A DNA stretch of 64,000 bases from Ananas comosus (GCF_001540865.1 NC_033632.1:10598334-10662333), one strand, 5' to 3'; numbered from the stretch's first letter, positions 28,801 through 39,330 are shown. Notes: generated by a model from the letters alone, not told the origin. Made by a program: numbers and translations.

Positions 28801-29191
28801 AATTCCTGTTTTACCTATGAGTTGCTGATTGTTGCTTCCTAATCATTTTCATGTGTTTTTGGCTTGGATCATGAAGGGCGAACCAGTCTGTAACTTCTAC
28901 ACAATGTACGGGAGCTGCAAATACGGCTCCGCTTGCAAATACGATCACCCCCAGATGGTCGGGTATTACAATTACAACTACAATTACGCTATGCCCGCGC
29001 TCTCCATCCAAGATCCATCTGTCATGTTCCCCAACCAAAGGAGTTCCCAAGTTACGGTAACAGCACCGCAACGTTCGCCCCCGAAAGCCGAGGCTAGCGA
29101 CGATGATCCCGCCGATCCTTCTTCGCAATCCTCTCCTTCGAACAACGAGCCTCACTCGCAATCCACGCAAGATCAATCCGATCAAAATTAA
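19205..29191 (+). CDS. ZFN-type protein with five CCCH zinc fingers
   Basis: Seven exons, all in phase with GT-AG borders: 19205-19277, 19663-19835, 20022-20075, 22859-22975, 23072-23362, 28223-28441 and 28877-29191 (stop TAA). They encode 413 residues. The ATG at 19205 opens [10 protein letters not shown] and leads into the conserved [10 protein letters not shown] segment. Five fingers all have spacing C-X8-C-X5-C-X3-H: residues 56-75, 99-118, 144-163, 268-287 and 314-333, each ending in NHP, HHP or DHP. Finger 2 is cut by the third intron after CQ. A Ser/Pro-rich stretch separates fingers 3 and 4, and the tail is Ser/Asp/Gln-rich. Plant proteins of this ZFN class bind nucleic acids and are mostly nuclear or shuttle to cytoplasmic RNA granules; target unknown here. 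Introns 3 (2.8 kb) and 5 (4.9 kb) are swollen by repeats. The (GA)n tract lies upstream. Confidence 0.93.
21777..21818. repeat. (CT)n microsatellite
   Basis: Alternating CT with one cactct interruption; a second CT array follows at 21870-21909. Confidence 0.95.
21870..21909. repeat. (CT)n microsatellite
   Basis: Uninterrupted TC/CT dinucleotides, separated by 50 bp from a similar run. Confidence 0.95.
22257..22690. mobile_element. intronic segment packed with atgcag/catatgc motifs, MITE-like
   Basis: At least ten short motifs of the forms gcatatgc, tatgcag and ctgcatat lie in two clusters (22342-22422 and 22569-22680) around an AT-rich core. Cluster motifs run in both orientations. This resembles subterminal repeats of a hAT or CACTA element, but clear terminal repeats and target duplication were not found. 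Confidence 0.4.
23855..24396. mobile_element. family B TIR element (copy 2)
   Basis: About 542 bp. Left arm contains atactattagtagcatggag and aaatcgacgatcagctctgt; right arm contains gatcgtcgatttagaagccg and accgatagtatagcagccta, their approximate complements. Flanked by TA/TG repeats on the left and (CT)n then (TA)n on the right. Confidence 0.8.
24445..24984. mobile_element. family B TIR element (copy 3)
   Basis: 540 bp from gttgagctagaatactattg to atagtattctagcccaactc, the ends inverted for about 60 bp including aacgggccccgttgctac and gtagcaacggagcccgtt. TA repeats flank both sides. Confidence 0.88.
25009..25179. mobile_element. short family B relative, 170 bp
   Basis: Ends gagttgggctataattctat and tatactaggtgaac are inverted, with ttactatcaactttttaacc near the left paired with gaaaagttgatagtaaatac near the right. 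It looks like an internal-deletion form. (TA)n and (GA)n flank it. Confidence 0.65.
25217..25446. mobile_element. short element related to the gagtccggct family
   Basis: Left end agagctactatgctattgga and right end ctgatagtatagtagctcta are inverted. The core has tcactcaaccctagggggga and catcctaacc, the signature also seen at 37315, 45149 and 45861. Confidence 0.75.
25447..25489. repeat. (TA)n microsatellite
   Basis: About 20 TA units between two MITE ends; it is followed at once by gagtccggctac, the start of another element of the same family. Confidence 0.9.
25764..25811. repeat. perfect 26-bp palindrome beside an assembly gap
   Basis: The bases 25764-25789 form a perfect inverted repeat with no loop (13 bases ccatcgtgcctcg then their complement). 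Six bases later a run of 16 N begins (25796-25811), followed by (TA)n. The hairpin and TA run may have caused the gap. Confidence 0.85.
27858..28177. mobile_element. Tourist-like MITE in intron 5
   Basis: 320 bp. Ends ggcatgtttggttcg and caaccaaacatgctc are inverted and both flanks are TAA, the 3-bp duplication typical of PIF/Harbinger elements. It ends 45 bp before exon 6 of the CCCH gene, so the acceptor region has survived its insertion. Non-coding. Confidence 0.88.
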
Positions 29192-29337
29192 CTTATACCA
29201 ATTTCCTCGTGAGGGACGCCGGAGAAATTTTGGCAGTTTTTGCCGTACCCTCTCGCCTCAATTTTTTGCCTTTTTTTTCAAAGGACAGCTACTATACTGC
29301 AGGCTACGGCGAGAAGCGTGAAGATCTTTTTATGATG

Positions 29338-29343
29338 AATAAA
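29338..29343 (+). terminator. poly(A) signal of the CCCH gene
   Basis: AATAAA about 150 bp after the stop codon, followed by a TA-rich run. Actual cleavage site not visible. Confidence 0.55.
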
Positions 29344-30143
29344 TTGCAGGGTCGAGTTTAAGTTATATATATATATATATTTCTTTGGACCAACGTATGT
29401 TATCAAATATGTCGGAGTAAAGAGATGAGCAAACTTATTGTTTCTTTTTCTTTTTCTTTCTTATAAAGCGTACTGCATATGTCAAAATGACCGATGGTAA
29501 ATGGTAATAAATTGCTCGAAGGAACCACGGATCGACCGTGAGCCGAATGAGCTTGCCGGATGAGTATTGTAATGAGAATTTTCCTTGTAGTAGGAGGGTT
29601 TTTGTGGCTTCTGAGAACCGAATTTCGTCATCAAAGTTACACAGCATTTTGAGTTCCATGTTTGTTACCTGTGGCTTACTCTTCCTCTTTTAATTTGCAA
29701 TATTTTTGCTTGTTTATACATCTTAATACTTTTGGATAATGCGCTTGGGAGTTATTTTCAGGTGAAGGACGTTCTAACAAATAAAAAGGAATAAAAACTT
29801 GATGGCTCGGCCTCATCTGGTGATCAACATTGCAGGTGTTGTGAAATCTTTGCTGCTGTTCTGAAATTCATGCTCTGATGTGGTTTTCTTTTAAGTTTTT
29901 CGAAATCGAATTGAGCCGAATTATAAAGGCGAACCGAAATAATTTAAAAATTCGGAAGATAAGTACATTATTATGTAATATTTAATTTTGATCACATGCG
30001 AATAACAAAAATTTGGTTAACTTGGCGATTACAAGCTTTTCGGGATCTCAATTTGTAACATTCATATTCATAGCTAAACCAAAGTACTAATAAAACGGAT
30101 TTAGTTACCGAACGGAATTATTAATAAACCGAAGCTGAAAAAA
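29344..30143. other. intergenic between the convergent CCCH and DUF3537 genes
   Basis: No exon or bounded repeat recognised. Confidence 0.5.
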
Positions 30144-30640
30144 AGGGACTTTTTTATAAAATGACCCTTCAAAAATTTCAAATTGACAAAATATCCTATC
30201 AAAATTTTATTTGGAAAACTAACCCTTCTTTCGCCACGTTGGATTTTTGCTATAAAGGCGGTGAATGATTCACGGCCTTTACATATATCTAATGAAGGCG
30301 GCGAATTATTCACCGCTTTCATAATATATATGTGAAGACGGTGAATCGCCGTCTTATCTGTGTTTAACTTCATGACTTAAATAAATTTCGATAAATTTAG
30401 AATATTTTGCACTAAAGACGGTGAATCATTCACCGCCTTCATATATATATTATGAAGGCGGTAAATCATTCACCGCCTTCATTATTTATATGTGAAGGCG
30501 GTGAATGATTCACCGCATTTATAGCAAAAATCTGACGTGGCGCCTACGTGGTGAAAGGAGGGTTATTTTTCTAAATAAAATTTTGACAGTATTATTTCTC
30601 CATTTTAAAATTTTGGAGGGTTATTTTATAAAAGAAGCCC
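30144..30640. mobile_element. foldback element with six palindromes on a 40-bp register
   Basis: Outer arms are inverted: gggacttttttataaaatga on the left and ggttattttataaaagaagc on the right, with further matching caaaattttat and ttgctataaa segments inward. Between them lie palindromes built on ggcggtgaatgattcaccgc, starting at 30254, 30294, 30334, 30414, 30454 and 30494. Steps are exactly 40 bp, with one position (30374) blank. Non-coding. Superfamily not certain; long arms suggest a Mutator-like or foldback MITE. Confidence 0.85.
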
Positions 30641-30786
30641 GAAAAAAATGAAAATGAGTTGGTCCGGTAATGTAACGGTAACTAAGAGTGATCACCGTTA
30701 TGAAAGAAATGAATTAGTTTATCCTTACGGGACCGAACTCTCCCATCACTCGGAGTCGGGTTTTCTATTTAACTAACCAAGCTGAT

Positions 30787-31167
30787 AGGGCTTGTTTGAC
30801 TCTGCTTTTGCTTGTACTTTTAAATATTATTTTGTTGTATGTAGTTGCAACTATACTGCAGTTGTAACTGTAGTATATCAATATCTGGCGTTTAATTCAA
30901 CTACTATATTGTAACTGTATGAGTTTGCTCAATTGCAGCAGTTGAAACTATATCCAAATTAACTACGATTCAACTATCGCATTTGGAGAAAATAATTTAT
31001 TTTTAAAAAAAATAAGCTTACCCCACTAATAACCTTTTAAATAGTGGGGGTAATCTCACCATCCGTATATTAAATGATAGAAATTTGTAAATGCACTTCT
31101 CAACTACAAACCAAACAAAAATATTTATAGCTACAGCACTTTCTACTATATCCAGTCAAACAGATGC
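30787..31167. mobile_element. MITE-like element
   Basis: Ends gggcttgtttgactctgctt and atccagtcaaacagatgc are roughly inverted. The interior repeats actgcagttgtaactgtag-type motifs. No clear target duplication. Confidence 0.45.
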
Positions 31168-32365
31168 ATGTAATTATAATTATTGTATTTTCAGCCGTAT
31201 TCATATCCAAGCATTTACAATTACGTCGAACCAAACGGCTCCTTAGTAGTGATTTCAATAACACTATTCTTTAGTAAAGCATTTAGTAAAGAGAAAAACT
31301 TAGATTTTTCTGGCTTCAACAGAAGAGTGATATATAGATTATTAAAGAAGCTCAACAGATTATTAAAGAAGCTCAACTTTGGTACTTCTCAATTTGTTGC
31401 GCAGCAGAATTGTTGGGAGTATTTAACTGCTGTGTGTGTGTGTGTGTGTGTGTGTGTGTTCTTGTTACCAAAATGATAATGTGAAGCATATGGTGGTTTC
31501 ATTGACACCAAGTAAAACAAACTTTTTTTTTTCTGTAAAAACTTAAAGGGTGCGCTTGTTTCAACATAATCACAGCCCGCGAAAGTATCAGAATTATATC
31601 CATACAATGAAACTCGACATTACGTGTAACGAGCGCAAAGTCGTGAGTTCGCACCGTACACAAACTCGCTGCCCTGCAAGACAAAAATAAGCGTGCGGGC
31701 AACGTGAGACCCACAGAAGTCCAAGATAGTAGCGTCGTCCAAACACCGGCAATCTCTTGCTACACGAACTCGCAATTTCAACCTTAGACTTTAGTGAAAA
31801 TAAACAAGCTGGTAGAGAACAATGTTTTAATATTTTATATTTAAGAGACCATATGTCAAAAAACTACATAAAAAAAAATAAAAAATAAAAAGAACTAGAA
31901 ATCGTAGAAATTTACCAAGGAACAAAAGAAATAAAAAAAAGCAGGAATAAAAATGGCTCAAACAACCCTACAAGTGAATAGAGCAAATTGCGTCAATGGT
32001 GATTTACATGTCATCAAACAAATTCTGCTACATTACACATTTACAAGAAACAACAACTCTCAAAACAACCTTCTTTTTGCAAAGTTGTCTAATATACAAA
32101 CAAATGATCATATTTGCTAACTCAGAAGTTTAACACCAACACAACATATAACTAGACAAAACGCCAAAAAAAAAACGAAAAAGAAAAAGAATCACTCAGA
32201 TGCAAAACCAATCCAAGATGTGGCGGCGAATCAGCAATTTGGTTGAATGAACAACCGAAGAAGAACACACCACACCATGTGTTTTCGTATCTCGAAGTAG
32301 AGCAAATCCTATTGAGAATCCACACACCGAACGAATAAGAATATCAAAATCGGAGATCTTCGGCT
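31168..32365. other. intergenic, 3' side of the DUF3537 gene
   Basis: Contains a (TG)n run (31431-31459) and a short tandem repeat of agattattaaagaagctcaa (31339-31376). The DUF3537 3' UTR should occupy the right end. Nothing else seen. Confidence 0.5.
31431..31459. repeat. (TG)n microsatellite
   Basis: About 14 TG units. Confidence 0.95.
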
Positions 32366-35300
32366 TCACGAGATACCGATTGTTTTGCTCAAAAGCCACA
32401 AGAACAACGTCCATTCGAGCGTGAAAATCGTGTGGAGCCATGATCTGTCAAGCGTGAACCCGAAAACCGTTATCCCTGCTTTGTTGTTCTCCAAGTAAGT
32501 CACTGCAAGGGGGGAAAAAAAAGAACAGTTTATGAGTGTTTCTAGTTCTTCAAATCTAGTGCCTCTTGTTACTGCTTTTACGAAAAGCTGGATTAGATGT
32601 CTAACCAAGTGCTTGTCTGTTTTGAAAGGAAATTGTCCTAGCAAGAGGTTTCACAATCTTTGTGTTCTCCAGTGCATCCTCATCACCAGTCCCATCATAC
32701 GACGACGACGATTCGTCCTCGCTGTCGCTCGCGGGGTACACGCGGTACGTTTTGGGAGCAGCATCGGAGGACGGTGCCTCGAGGTCGAAATCGGAGAACT
32801 CGGTGGTAGCGCACACGTGCCACTTGGCGGCAAGGCCTGTGAGCGCTTGGGCCTGGTGCGTGATCTTCGCCGCGCTGCGTAGGCATATGAGAAGTCCCGT
32901 CACGAGCACGATCGAACATAGCTGCCAATTATTGATCAAAGTATAAACAAATAAGACATTGTATTCAAAGTACGGCTCAAAACTGTTCAAATGCAATAAG
33001 GATCACTAGAACAAACGAAAAGCCCGTGTTATGTTTTTCAACTAGGATCTGCTATCAAAACGCTGCTAAAAGCAAGTACATGACAATTACATCTCTCACT
33101 AAAATGTTTTGAATATGCAGAAAACTTCAAAAACCCTTCCCTATGCGGTAGAGCCCGATTTCGCTATACCATCATGCGGTTCAAAAGTATAGCACTTTGC
33201 CACCCTTTCTAACAGCATTTTACATGTAGATTCTTGGCCAAAAATAGAGCAATAACCACAGGGAGACAAAGTATTACGAACTAGAGGTGGCATCAAGGGG
33301 TCTTTTCGAAGCTTTCTCGACAGGATAATGAAGAATAAAGCGAGTGAGTAACTGCAATTGCGTAGAATGAGAGGGCTTATAGTTTGGTAAAGTATGTCGA
33401 GCAAACATGTGGGAATCTAATGGGTGATACAAATCTTATAAGGGGTGATGTTATTAGCATAGCTAATTTTGACATTGACAGGTAGATTCTCTAAATCTAG
33501 TCACTATTTGCTGACTGAATTTGACCAGATTTAATGAATATACTCTGCTCTACTAAAAATGGCTATGTTAAATAAATTAGTTTTTATCTCTTAAAACATT
33601 AAAAAGAATCCTAATGTAAATAGGTATTCTGGAAACATCGAAATCCTCGTGCAAAAATCATCCCGACTGGCCAGACCCAAACAAGAGTATAAAACACTAC
33701 ATTTCCAAAATTTGCCGAAACTTTACATGATAAACCACACAATCAGAAGCTCCCCATAGTGATTCATTATGCATTATCCCATCAAGAAAAAACATGATCA
33801 TCTACTTGAAGGAAATAAAGAGAAATGCACCAGAACACTTGTTTGTTTCCATGAACAAAGTCTATGATAGCTAATATCACTTATTATTAAGAAACAAGTA
33901 ACGGCCGCCGGATGTGTACATAACGGCCGCCGGATGTGTACAAGTTAAGAATCTGAGAGGTAGAATTTTCCCCGAAAATATCAAAACTAATTAAACCTAC
34001 ACTATGTTGGCTTAAATGGGCTAGCATCCTGCCCTATGACGGTTTAATAGCTCGAGATTTTGAAATTAATAATTAGCGCCAACGATCTGACACACTAAAC
34101 TTGTAGTTTCTTTAATGCCTTCTTTTATTGCCACGATCAAAAAGTAGTATCGGAAATCTCTCACAGGAATAAATTGCTCGAACGCACAGCGAATTCTGAT
34201 ACTCTGTGGCCATAGAAGGGTAAATCACAGGGACCAGTTCGAAGTTTCACTCATGCCAATGAACTCCATTTTGTCCGAATTTAGCCCGTATGCCGTAGTG
34301 TCTACTATAACAAGATCACTTCATCGAATCGAAAGATGTTACAGCTGAATTAACTACCATGTCATCTCCAAAAAATGGTGTTGTGATAAAATGATGCTGA
34401 TTGAGCTAGCATGTCATTTCTTAAAGAGGGTCCGGAGCCAAATTTTGACGGTTATGAGATGACGCGACGCGACAACTAATCAACTGCCGCACCATCATTA
34501 CGGTATCATCTTTTGGAGATGACACAGATAAATAGTTAAATCAACTACCACATCATTCTACATTACTGATGTGAAACGAATTTCCACGGAGCGACTGAAT
34601 CGGCGCGAATTGAAATTCAGGAACGAAAAGTTTACCGCGAGCTCAGCGGTGTTGAAGAGATCGTCCTGCGAGTCCTTGCGGGTGGTGAGCAGCACGGAGG
34701 CGAACTGGCTGGCGGTGACGAGCAGCAGGCAGGCGACGATGAAGCTGCGGAAGCGGTGGCTGATCACCCGGAGCTGCCGCCGGACATCGAGATGCTCGGC
34801 GAGCAGGGCGGCGGCGAAGTCCTGTAGGCGGAGGATCTGGAGGTGGCAGATGAGGCGGAAGAGGACGCAGGCGAGGAGGAAGACGGCGGCGCGGTAGGCC
34901 CAGGAGGCGAGCTCGAGGAGGCAGGCGAGGGCGTCGCCGAGGACCGAAAAGCCGCCGACGAAGGGAATTCTGCCCTCGCCGGCGCCGACGGCGTACCACC
35001 AGGCCTTGTAGGCGGCCTCGAGGGCGAAGCAGGGGAGGGCGAGGGCGGCGAGCAGGCGGAAGGAGCGGGCGAGCTGGGCGGAGTAGTGGGAGCGGACGCG
35101 GTCGGTCTTGTAGTGCAGGCGGTGGAGGAAGAGGAAGCGGCGGAGGCCGATGCGGCGGGTGCCGGCGGCGAGGGAGAGGAAGGAGAGCGCGGAGGCGGCG
35201 GAGAGGGAGAGCTGCACGACGGCGTCGTAGGGCCGGCGGCGCGGGCGGTAGGTCAGCACGAAGTGGGAGGCGGCCGGGACGGCGACCGCCAGCAGCAGGA

Positions 35301-35457
35301 AGAAGAACCACGAGACGACGGCGTGGCAGGCGGTCGAGTGGTCCATCCCGATCCACCGCAGGCACTTCCGGAACCACCGCAGCTCGTCGTCCGCCCGCGA
35401 CGCGCACCGCGCCATCAGCGCCTCACGCCCGCCCCTGCCGCCGCTGTCTCTACCCAT
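32366..35457 (-). CDS. DUF3537 gustatory-receptor-like seven-helix membrane protein
   Basis: Three exons on the minus strand: 35457-34636 (ATG), 32921-32606 and 32502-32366 (stop TGA), introns 1714 and 103 bp, all phases match. The product has 424 residues. Hydrophobic segments lie at about 46-68, 81-101, 133-155, 187-208, 239-257, 275-291 and 395-417, seven in all, with a Ser/Asp/Glu-rich loop of about 75 residues between the last two. The end carries the family signature QALVTYLENNKAGITVFGF then DRSWLHTIF and WLLSKTIGIS. DUF3537 proteins have been proposed, from fold comparison, as plant members of the insect gustatory/odorant receptor ion channel superfamily; no physiological role is settled. 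Exon 1 is strongly GC-rich, a monocot habit, which opens long false frames on the other strand. A family A MITE lies about 290 bp upstream. Confidence 0.92.
33899..33942. repeat. perfect 22-bp tandem duplication in a DUF3537 intron
   Basis: Two identical neighbouring copies of taacggccgccggatgtgta plus ca. The unit is GC-rich within an AT-rich intron. Confidence 0.95.
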
Positions 35458-35747
35458 AATAGAGAGCGTAAGTGGGAAGAGATTTCTGATGCTCCGATTA
35501 CAATTTTTATAATCTAATATGACTGGTTGATCAACTTATAGCCGGAGCCCGGAGGAGACGGCAGAGAACAGGGAGGAGCACATGATTAGGAAGACATTGT
35601 TGGGTGTGTTTGGGGTTTATGTAGTTTAATTCGTTTTCAAAATTAGTGATGGGGAGGTGGAGAGGCAGGTGAGTAAGGGGGGATTGGAGGGTAAAATTTC
35701 AGTGAAAAGCTTTCGAACAATGTTTTATACAAAAAAAAATTTATTTT

Positions 35748-36067
35748 GGGAAATCTTTAAATATTACCTCTGTAATTTCGTTTTTTTTAGTTTTAATATT
35801 ATATAATTTAAAGTATATCACTATAGCACTTTTTTTTTATTTTTTCTTTTCATAAAGTTATAACTGAAAAGTACAAACGTGAATATTCGATAACTACAGG
35901 TAGGATATCTGAAGTTTTTTTTATATATAATTTAATAAAATATTAACAAATGAGCTGATGGAAAGAGAAAAATAAAATCATAGAGTACTAACTTGATACA
36001 CTTTAAATGACAGGGTACTAGAGTCAGAAAATACGAAACTACATGAATGGTATCTGAAGTTTACTCT
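35748..36067. mobile_element. family A foldback MITE (copy 5)
   Basis: Left arm gggaaatctttaaatattac and right arm gaatggtatctgaagtttac are inverted but worn. Lies in the presumed promoter of the DUF3537 gene, about 290 bp above its start codon. Confidence 0.7.
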
Positions 36068-36212
36068 TTTACTTTACTATGATGTGTTAATTTTATTTTT
36101 AATTACATGACTTTTAATATTAAAATTAAAAAATAATTTTAAATTTTAAAAAATTATAATTTTTAATAGAAAAAAAAATATGTGAGAACAAATTGAAGCT
36201 TTCTGATAAGAT

Positions 36213-36361
36213 GTTTTTTTTTTTTTAGAGAGATAGATAGTACGTTATCCGCTTCGTTTATTTTATTTAGAAATAAATTTAGCTGGAAAATGTGAATCAA
36301 ACAGGATTCGAATTTAGGTCTCGAGTACCAACCATCAAGCCCTTTGTCACTTGCTCCAGAT
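36213..36361 (-). mobile_element. tRNA-derived SINE
   Basis: On the minus strand: A-box-like tggagcaagtgacaaag, then ggttggtactcgagacctaa, a B-box (gattcgaatc), then a 3' part with aataaacgaagcggataac and a final A tail (T run at 36213-36226 on the plus strand). Same family as 56076. Confidence 0.75.
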
Positions 36362-36367
36362 TCTAAG

Positions 36368-36691
36368 ACATTGTCATCAGAAGCTGCCGACTGAAAGCTG
36401 TTTTCCGGATTGGGGAGGGAATTGGGATGCAGGTGGTGGTGGTGGTGGTTTGTTCTGGTGTTGAGCTGGTTTTAATTGGTTGAGTGCTTGCTTCATGTGT
36501 GTGAATGGGTGTTGACTTTATGTTATCCAATTGAGAAAAAAACAGAGCATCAGATCAAGTATACTTATCAAAGTTGCATAGTGCTTTCCTGTGTTCTCCG
36601 TTTTACGAAAGAGTGAGCGGTTGATATATTGGACACGTAAAATAGCACGATTTTTAATAATATTTTTATATATATAATGCTGATATGCCCC

Positions 36692-36728
<37 letters not shown>
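36368..36728. other. intergenic; (TA)n at the right end
   Basis: No gene seen. A (TA)n run at 36690-36728 leads straight into a family B element. A short (GGT)n run lies near 36431. Confidence 0.6.
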
Positions 36729-36732
<4 letters not shown>

Positions 36733-37272
36733 TAGGCTACTATACTATCTATAGTACCGAGCTCCGGTACTATAGTGTTTGTTTTCGATCTTAGGGCGTT
36801 CAAATCAACGATCCACACCGTTAAATATGATCTAGGGTATATGAATTTCTTAGGAATAAAATTTTAGTTTTTTTCGATATCGTTTATTTAGTAAATAAAC
36901 TATATCAAAACGGACGGTGGAAATTGAATAATCTTTAAAATTTGAGCATAGGACTTTTAAATTCAAGATCAAGAATGTTAACCTTAATCTATATAGTTTA
37001 AAGTATTTTCTATCAAAATTTGAAGAAATTTAGATTCTTCTACACCGTTAAACTCCAAACTCGTCATAATAGCCATTGAAAATTGACAATTTTGAAATAG
37101 TTTGATCATAAAGTAAACTATGTCGAAAAAAATATAAAATTTTATTTCTAGAAACTTTAAATACCCTAGATCAGTTTTAACGGTGTGAATCATTGATTTA
37201 AACGCCCTAAGATCGAAAACCAACACTATAGTACCGGAGCTCGGTACTATAGATAGTATAGAAGCCTAGCTC
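36729..37272. mobile_element. family B TIR element (copy 4)
   Basis: Left arm ctactatactatctatagta and ctccggtactatagtgtttg; right arm ctatagtaccggagctcggt and tagatagtatagaagcctag. Arms inverted for more than 80 bp. Flanked on both sides by TA runs, then (GA)n on the right. Confidence 0.88.
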
Positions 37273-37314
<42 letters not shown>

Positions 37315-37317
<3 letters not shown>

Positions 37318-37956
37318 TCCGGCTATGGTGCTTGTAAAAGCACCAAGTATTTGGTGCTTGTAAATTTTCTACCATTAGATCTACGCATTTGATTATTTTC
37401 ACCTGTTAGATTATACTATTCAACCAACCACCCACTCAACCCTAGGGGGCCCACATCATCCTCACCGCATATTTCTTAAGCCAAGGGTCGAAAACTTACA
37501 AGCACCAACGACTTGGTACTTTTAAAAGTATAGGAGTTCAATTCTATAGAGTCCGGCTATGGTGCTTGTAAAAGCACCAAGTATTTGGTATTTGTAAATT
37601 TCTACCATTAGATCTACGCATTTGATTATTTTCACCCATTAGATTATACTATTCAACCAACCACCCACTCAACCCTAGGAGGCCCCCATCATCCTAACCG
37701 CATATTCCTTAATCCAAGGGTCGAAAACTTACAAGCACCAACGACTTGGTACTTTTAATAGTATAGGAGCTCAATTCTATAGAGTCGGGCTATGGTGCTT
37801 GTAAAAGCACAAGATTGTGCTTTTGTAATTTTGTCATTAGATCTAGTATTTAAATTATTTTCACCGTTAGATTATACTATTCAACAACACACACCACTCA
37901 ACCTTAGGAGGCCCACATCATCCTAACCGCATATTCCTTAATCCAAAGAGCTCAAT

Positions 37957-37957
<1 letters not shown>
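37315..37957. mobile_element. three head-to-tail copies of the gagtccggct MITE
   Basis: Copies start at 37315, 37549 and 37792, each with gagtccggctatggtgcttg (third: gagtcgggct). Each contains ccacccactcaaccctaggg or a close variant, then catcctaaccgcatattcct. Copies 1 and 2 are nearly identical; copy 3 has small deletions and stops early. Ends of each copy are inverted (gtgcttgtaaaagcac near the left, gtacttttaaaagta near the right). Confidence 0.88.
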
Positions 37958-37987
<30 letters not shown>

Positions 37988-38019
37988 ATAGAATATATAT
38001 ATATATTATATATTATATA

Positions 38020-38540
38020 GAGTCGGCCTGCTATGCTATCCGTAGCACGGAGCTTCGGCTATCAAGTTGTTTTCGATTATGCGGCTCCAAATCACGATCG
38101 GCTCCGTTAGACTTGATCTACCTATTGAAAGTGTTTGGAAATAATTTCAAATTTTTTCGACATCATTTGACTAGTGATCGAAAGATCTCAAAATGACAAT
38201 TTTAATGGCCGATGTGGTGTGTTTGTGAGTTTAACGTGTAAAACAATTCAAGATGCGATGAAAATTTATAGAAAATTCTTTTTCACTATTAGAGTAAGAT
38301 CAGTAATATCTGATCTTAAATTTAAATCTTTTATCATCATTTTCATGAGATTTATTTTCACCATTCAATTTAGACTTGTTTGATAGGTAATGATATCGAA
38401 AAATATGAAATTTATTTCTAAATACTTTTCAATGGTGTAGATCAAGTTAACGAACGATCGTTGATTTGGAAGCCGCATCATCAAAAACAACTTGGTAGCA
38501 CGGAGCGCTCCGTGCTACTGATAGTATAGTAGCTAGTTCT
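38020..38540. mobile_element. family B TIR element (copy 5)
   Basis: Left arm ctgctatgctatccgtagca and caaatcacgatcggctccgt; right arm ctccgtgctactgatagtat and related segments. Embedded in TA-rich runs on both sides. Confidence 0.82.
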
Positions 38541-38660
38541 ATAGTACTATATTATAATTATTATATATATATTATATATATATATATATATTATATTATA
38601 TATATATAATATATATATTTAAATGCTCATCTTACAATCAATATTACAGGAGATATGCAA

Positions 38661-39263
38661 TCCAGGGATGCAAACGGATCCGGCTGTGTGGAGCTCCCGT
38701 CCCGACGGGGCAGTAAATGGGATAAAATAAACGGATTCAGGGCAGAAACGGATAAGTTTTTACGATCCGAACGGATTCGGAGCAGGAAACGAAAAAATTT
38801 TGACGCGCCCCGATCCGCCCGAATCCCCGCATGATCCGCCCGAATCCGCCCGAATATCATTTGTATGTTTAAAAATATTTCTAAAAATAATACAAAAAAA
38901 GTTCAAAATACAAATAAAATTTTTACTCTCATTTCTAATAATTTAAATATTTGAATTTTTTTTGATTAGTGATTGATATTTTTAATTTTTACCATTAATA
39001 TTGTTAAATTAATATATATAATATATTAAAATTATTAATTTATATTTTATAAATATTAATAATTATTATAATTTATAAAAAATTTAGTTGGCGGGGCGGA
39101 TTCGGGCGCCGGCGCGAAGCGGGTTACGAGGTGGGCGCGAGATTATGGGATGTATTTTTTAACCCGTCACGGATTCGGGGCGGGAGGCGGGGCGGGTTTT
39201 TGCTAGTCGGGGCGGGAGGCGGGGCGGGTCTCCCGCCCCCAGATCCGCCCCGTTTGCATCCCT
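38661..39263. mobile_element. hAT-like non-autonomous element
   Basis: About 603 bp. Inverted ends agggatgcaaacggatccgg and cgccccgtttgcatccct. Subterminal repeats of the ggcggatccg/cccgccccg type. Flanks atatgcaa (38653-38660) and atatgcag (39264-39271) agree at 7 of 8 bases. Core AT-rich, non-coding. Confidence 0.78.
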
Positions 39264-39330
39264 ATATGCAGCAATACTATTAAAATGTAAGCGTCATTGA
39301 ATGTATTCTAAGATAGTATTATTTTTATGG

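Noticed and set aside
28811..29185. Minus-strand frame of 124 codons over the last CCCH exon
   Set aside because: Antisense shadow; the plus-strand frame carries zinc finger 5 and joins in phase.
30254..30520. Possible CRISPR-like array (repeats at 40-bp spacing)
   Set aside because: The repeats are palindromes within a foldback element of a plant genome; spacers are AT-rich and only 13-18 bp.
31595..31690. Possible Pol III box (gtgagttcgcacc)
   Set aside because: No A-box at the right distance and no relation to the SINE family seen elsewhere.
32532..32882. Plus-strand frame of 116 codons over DUF3537 exon 2
   Set aside because: Antisense shadow of a well-supported exon.
34643..35407. A 254-codon open frame rich in Arg/Pro inside the DUF3537 first exon, same strand
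   Set aside because: It is a shifted frame of the GC-rich exon 1; no domain, and the true frame has seven helices and correct splice phases.
34843..35517. A 224-codon Glu/Gly-rich frame on the plus strand
   Set aside because: Antisense shadow of the same GC-rich exon.
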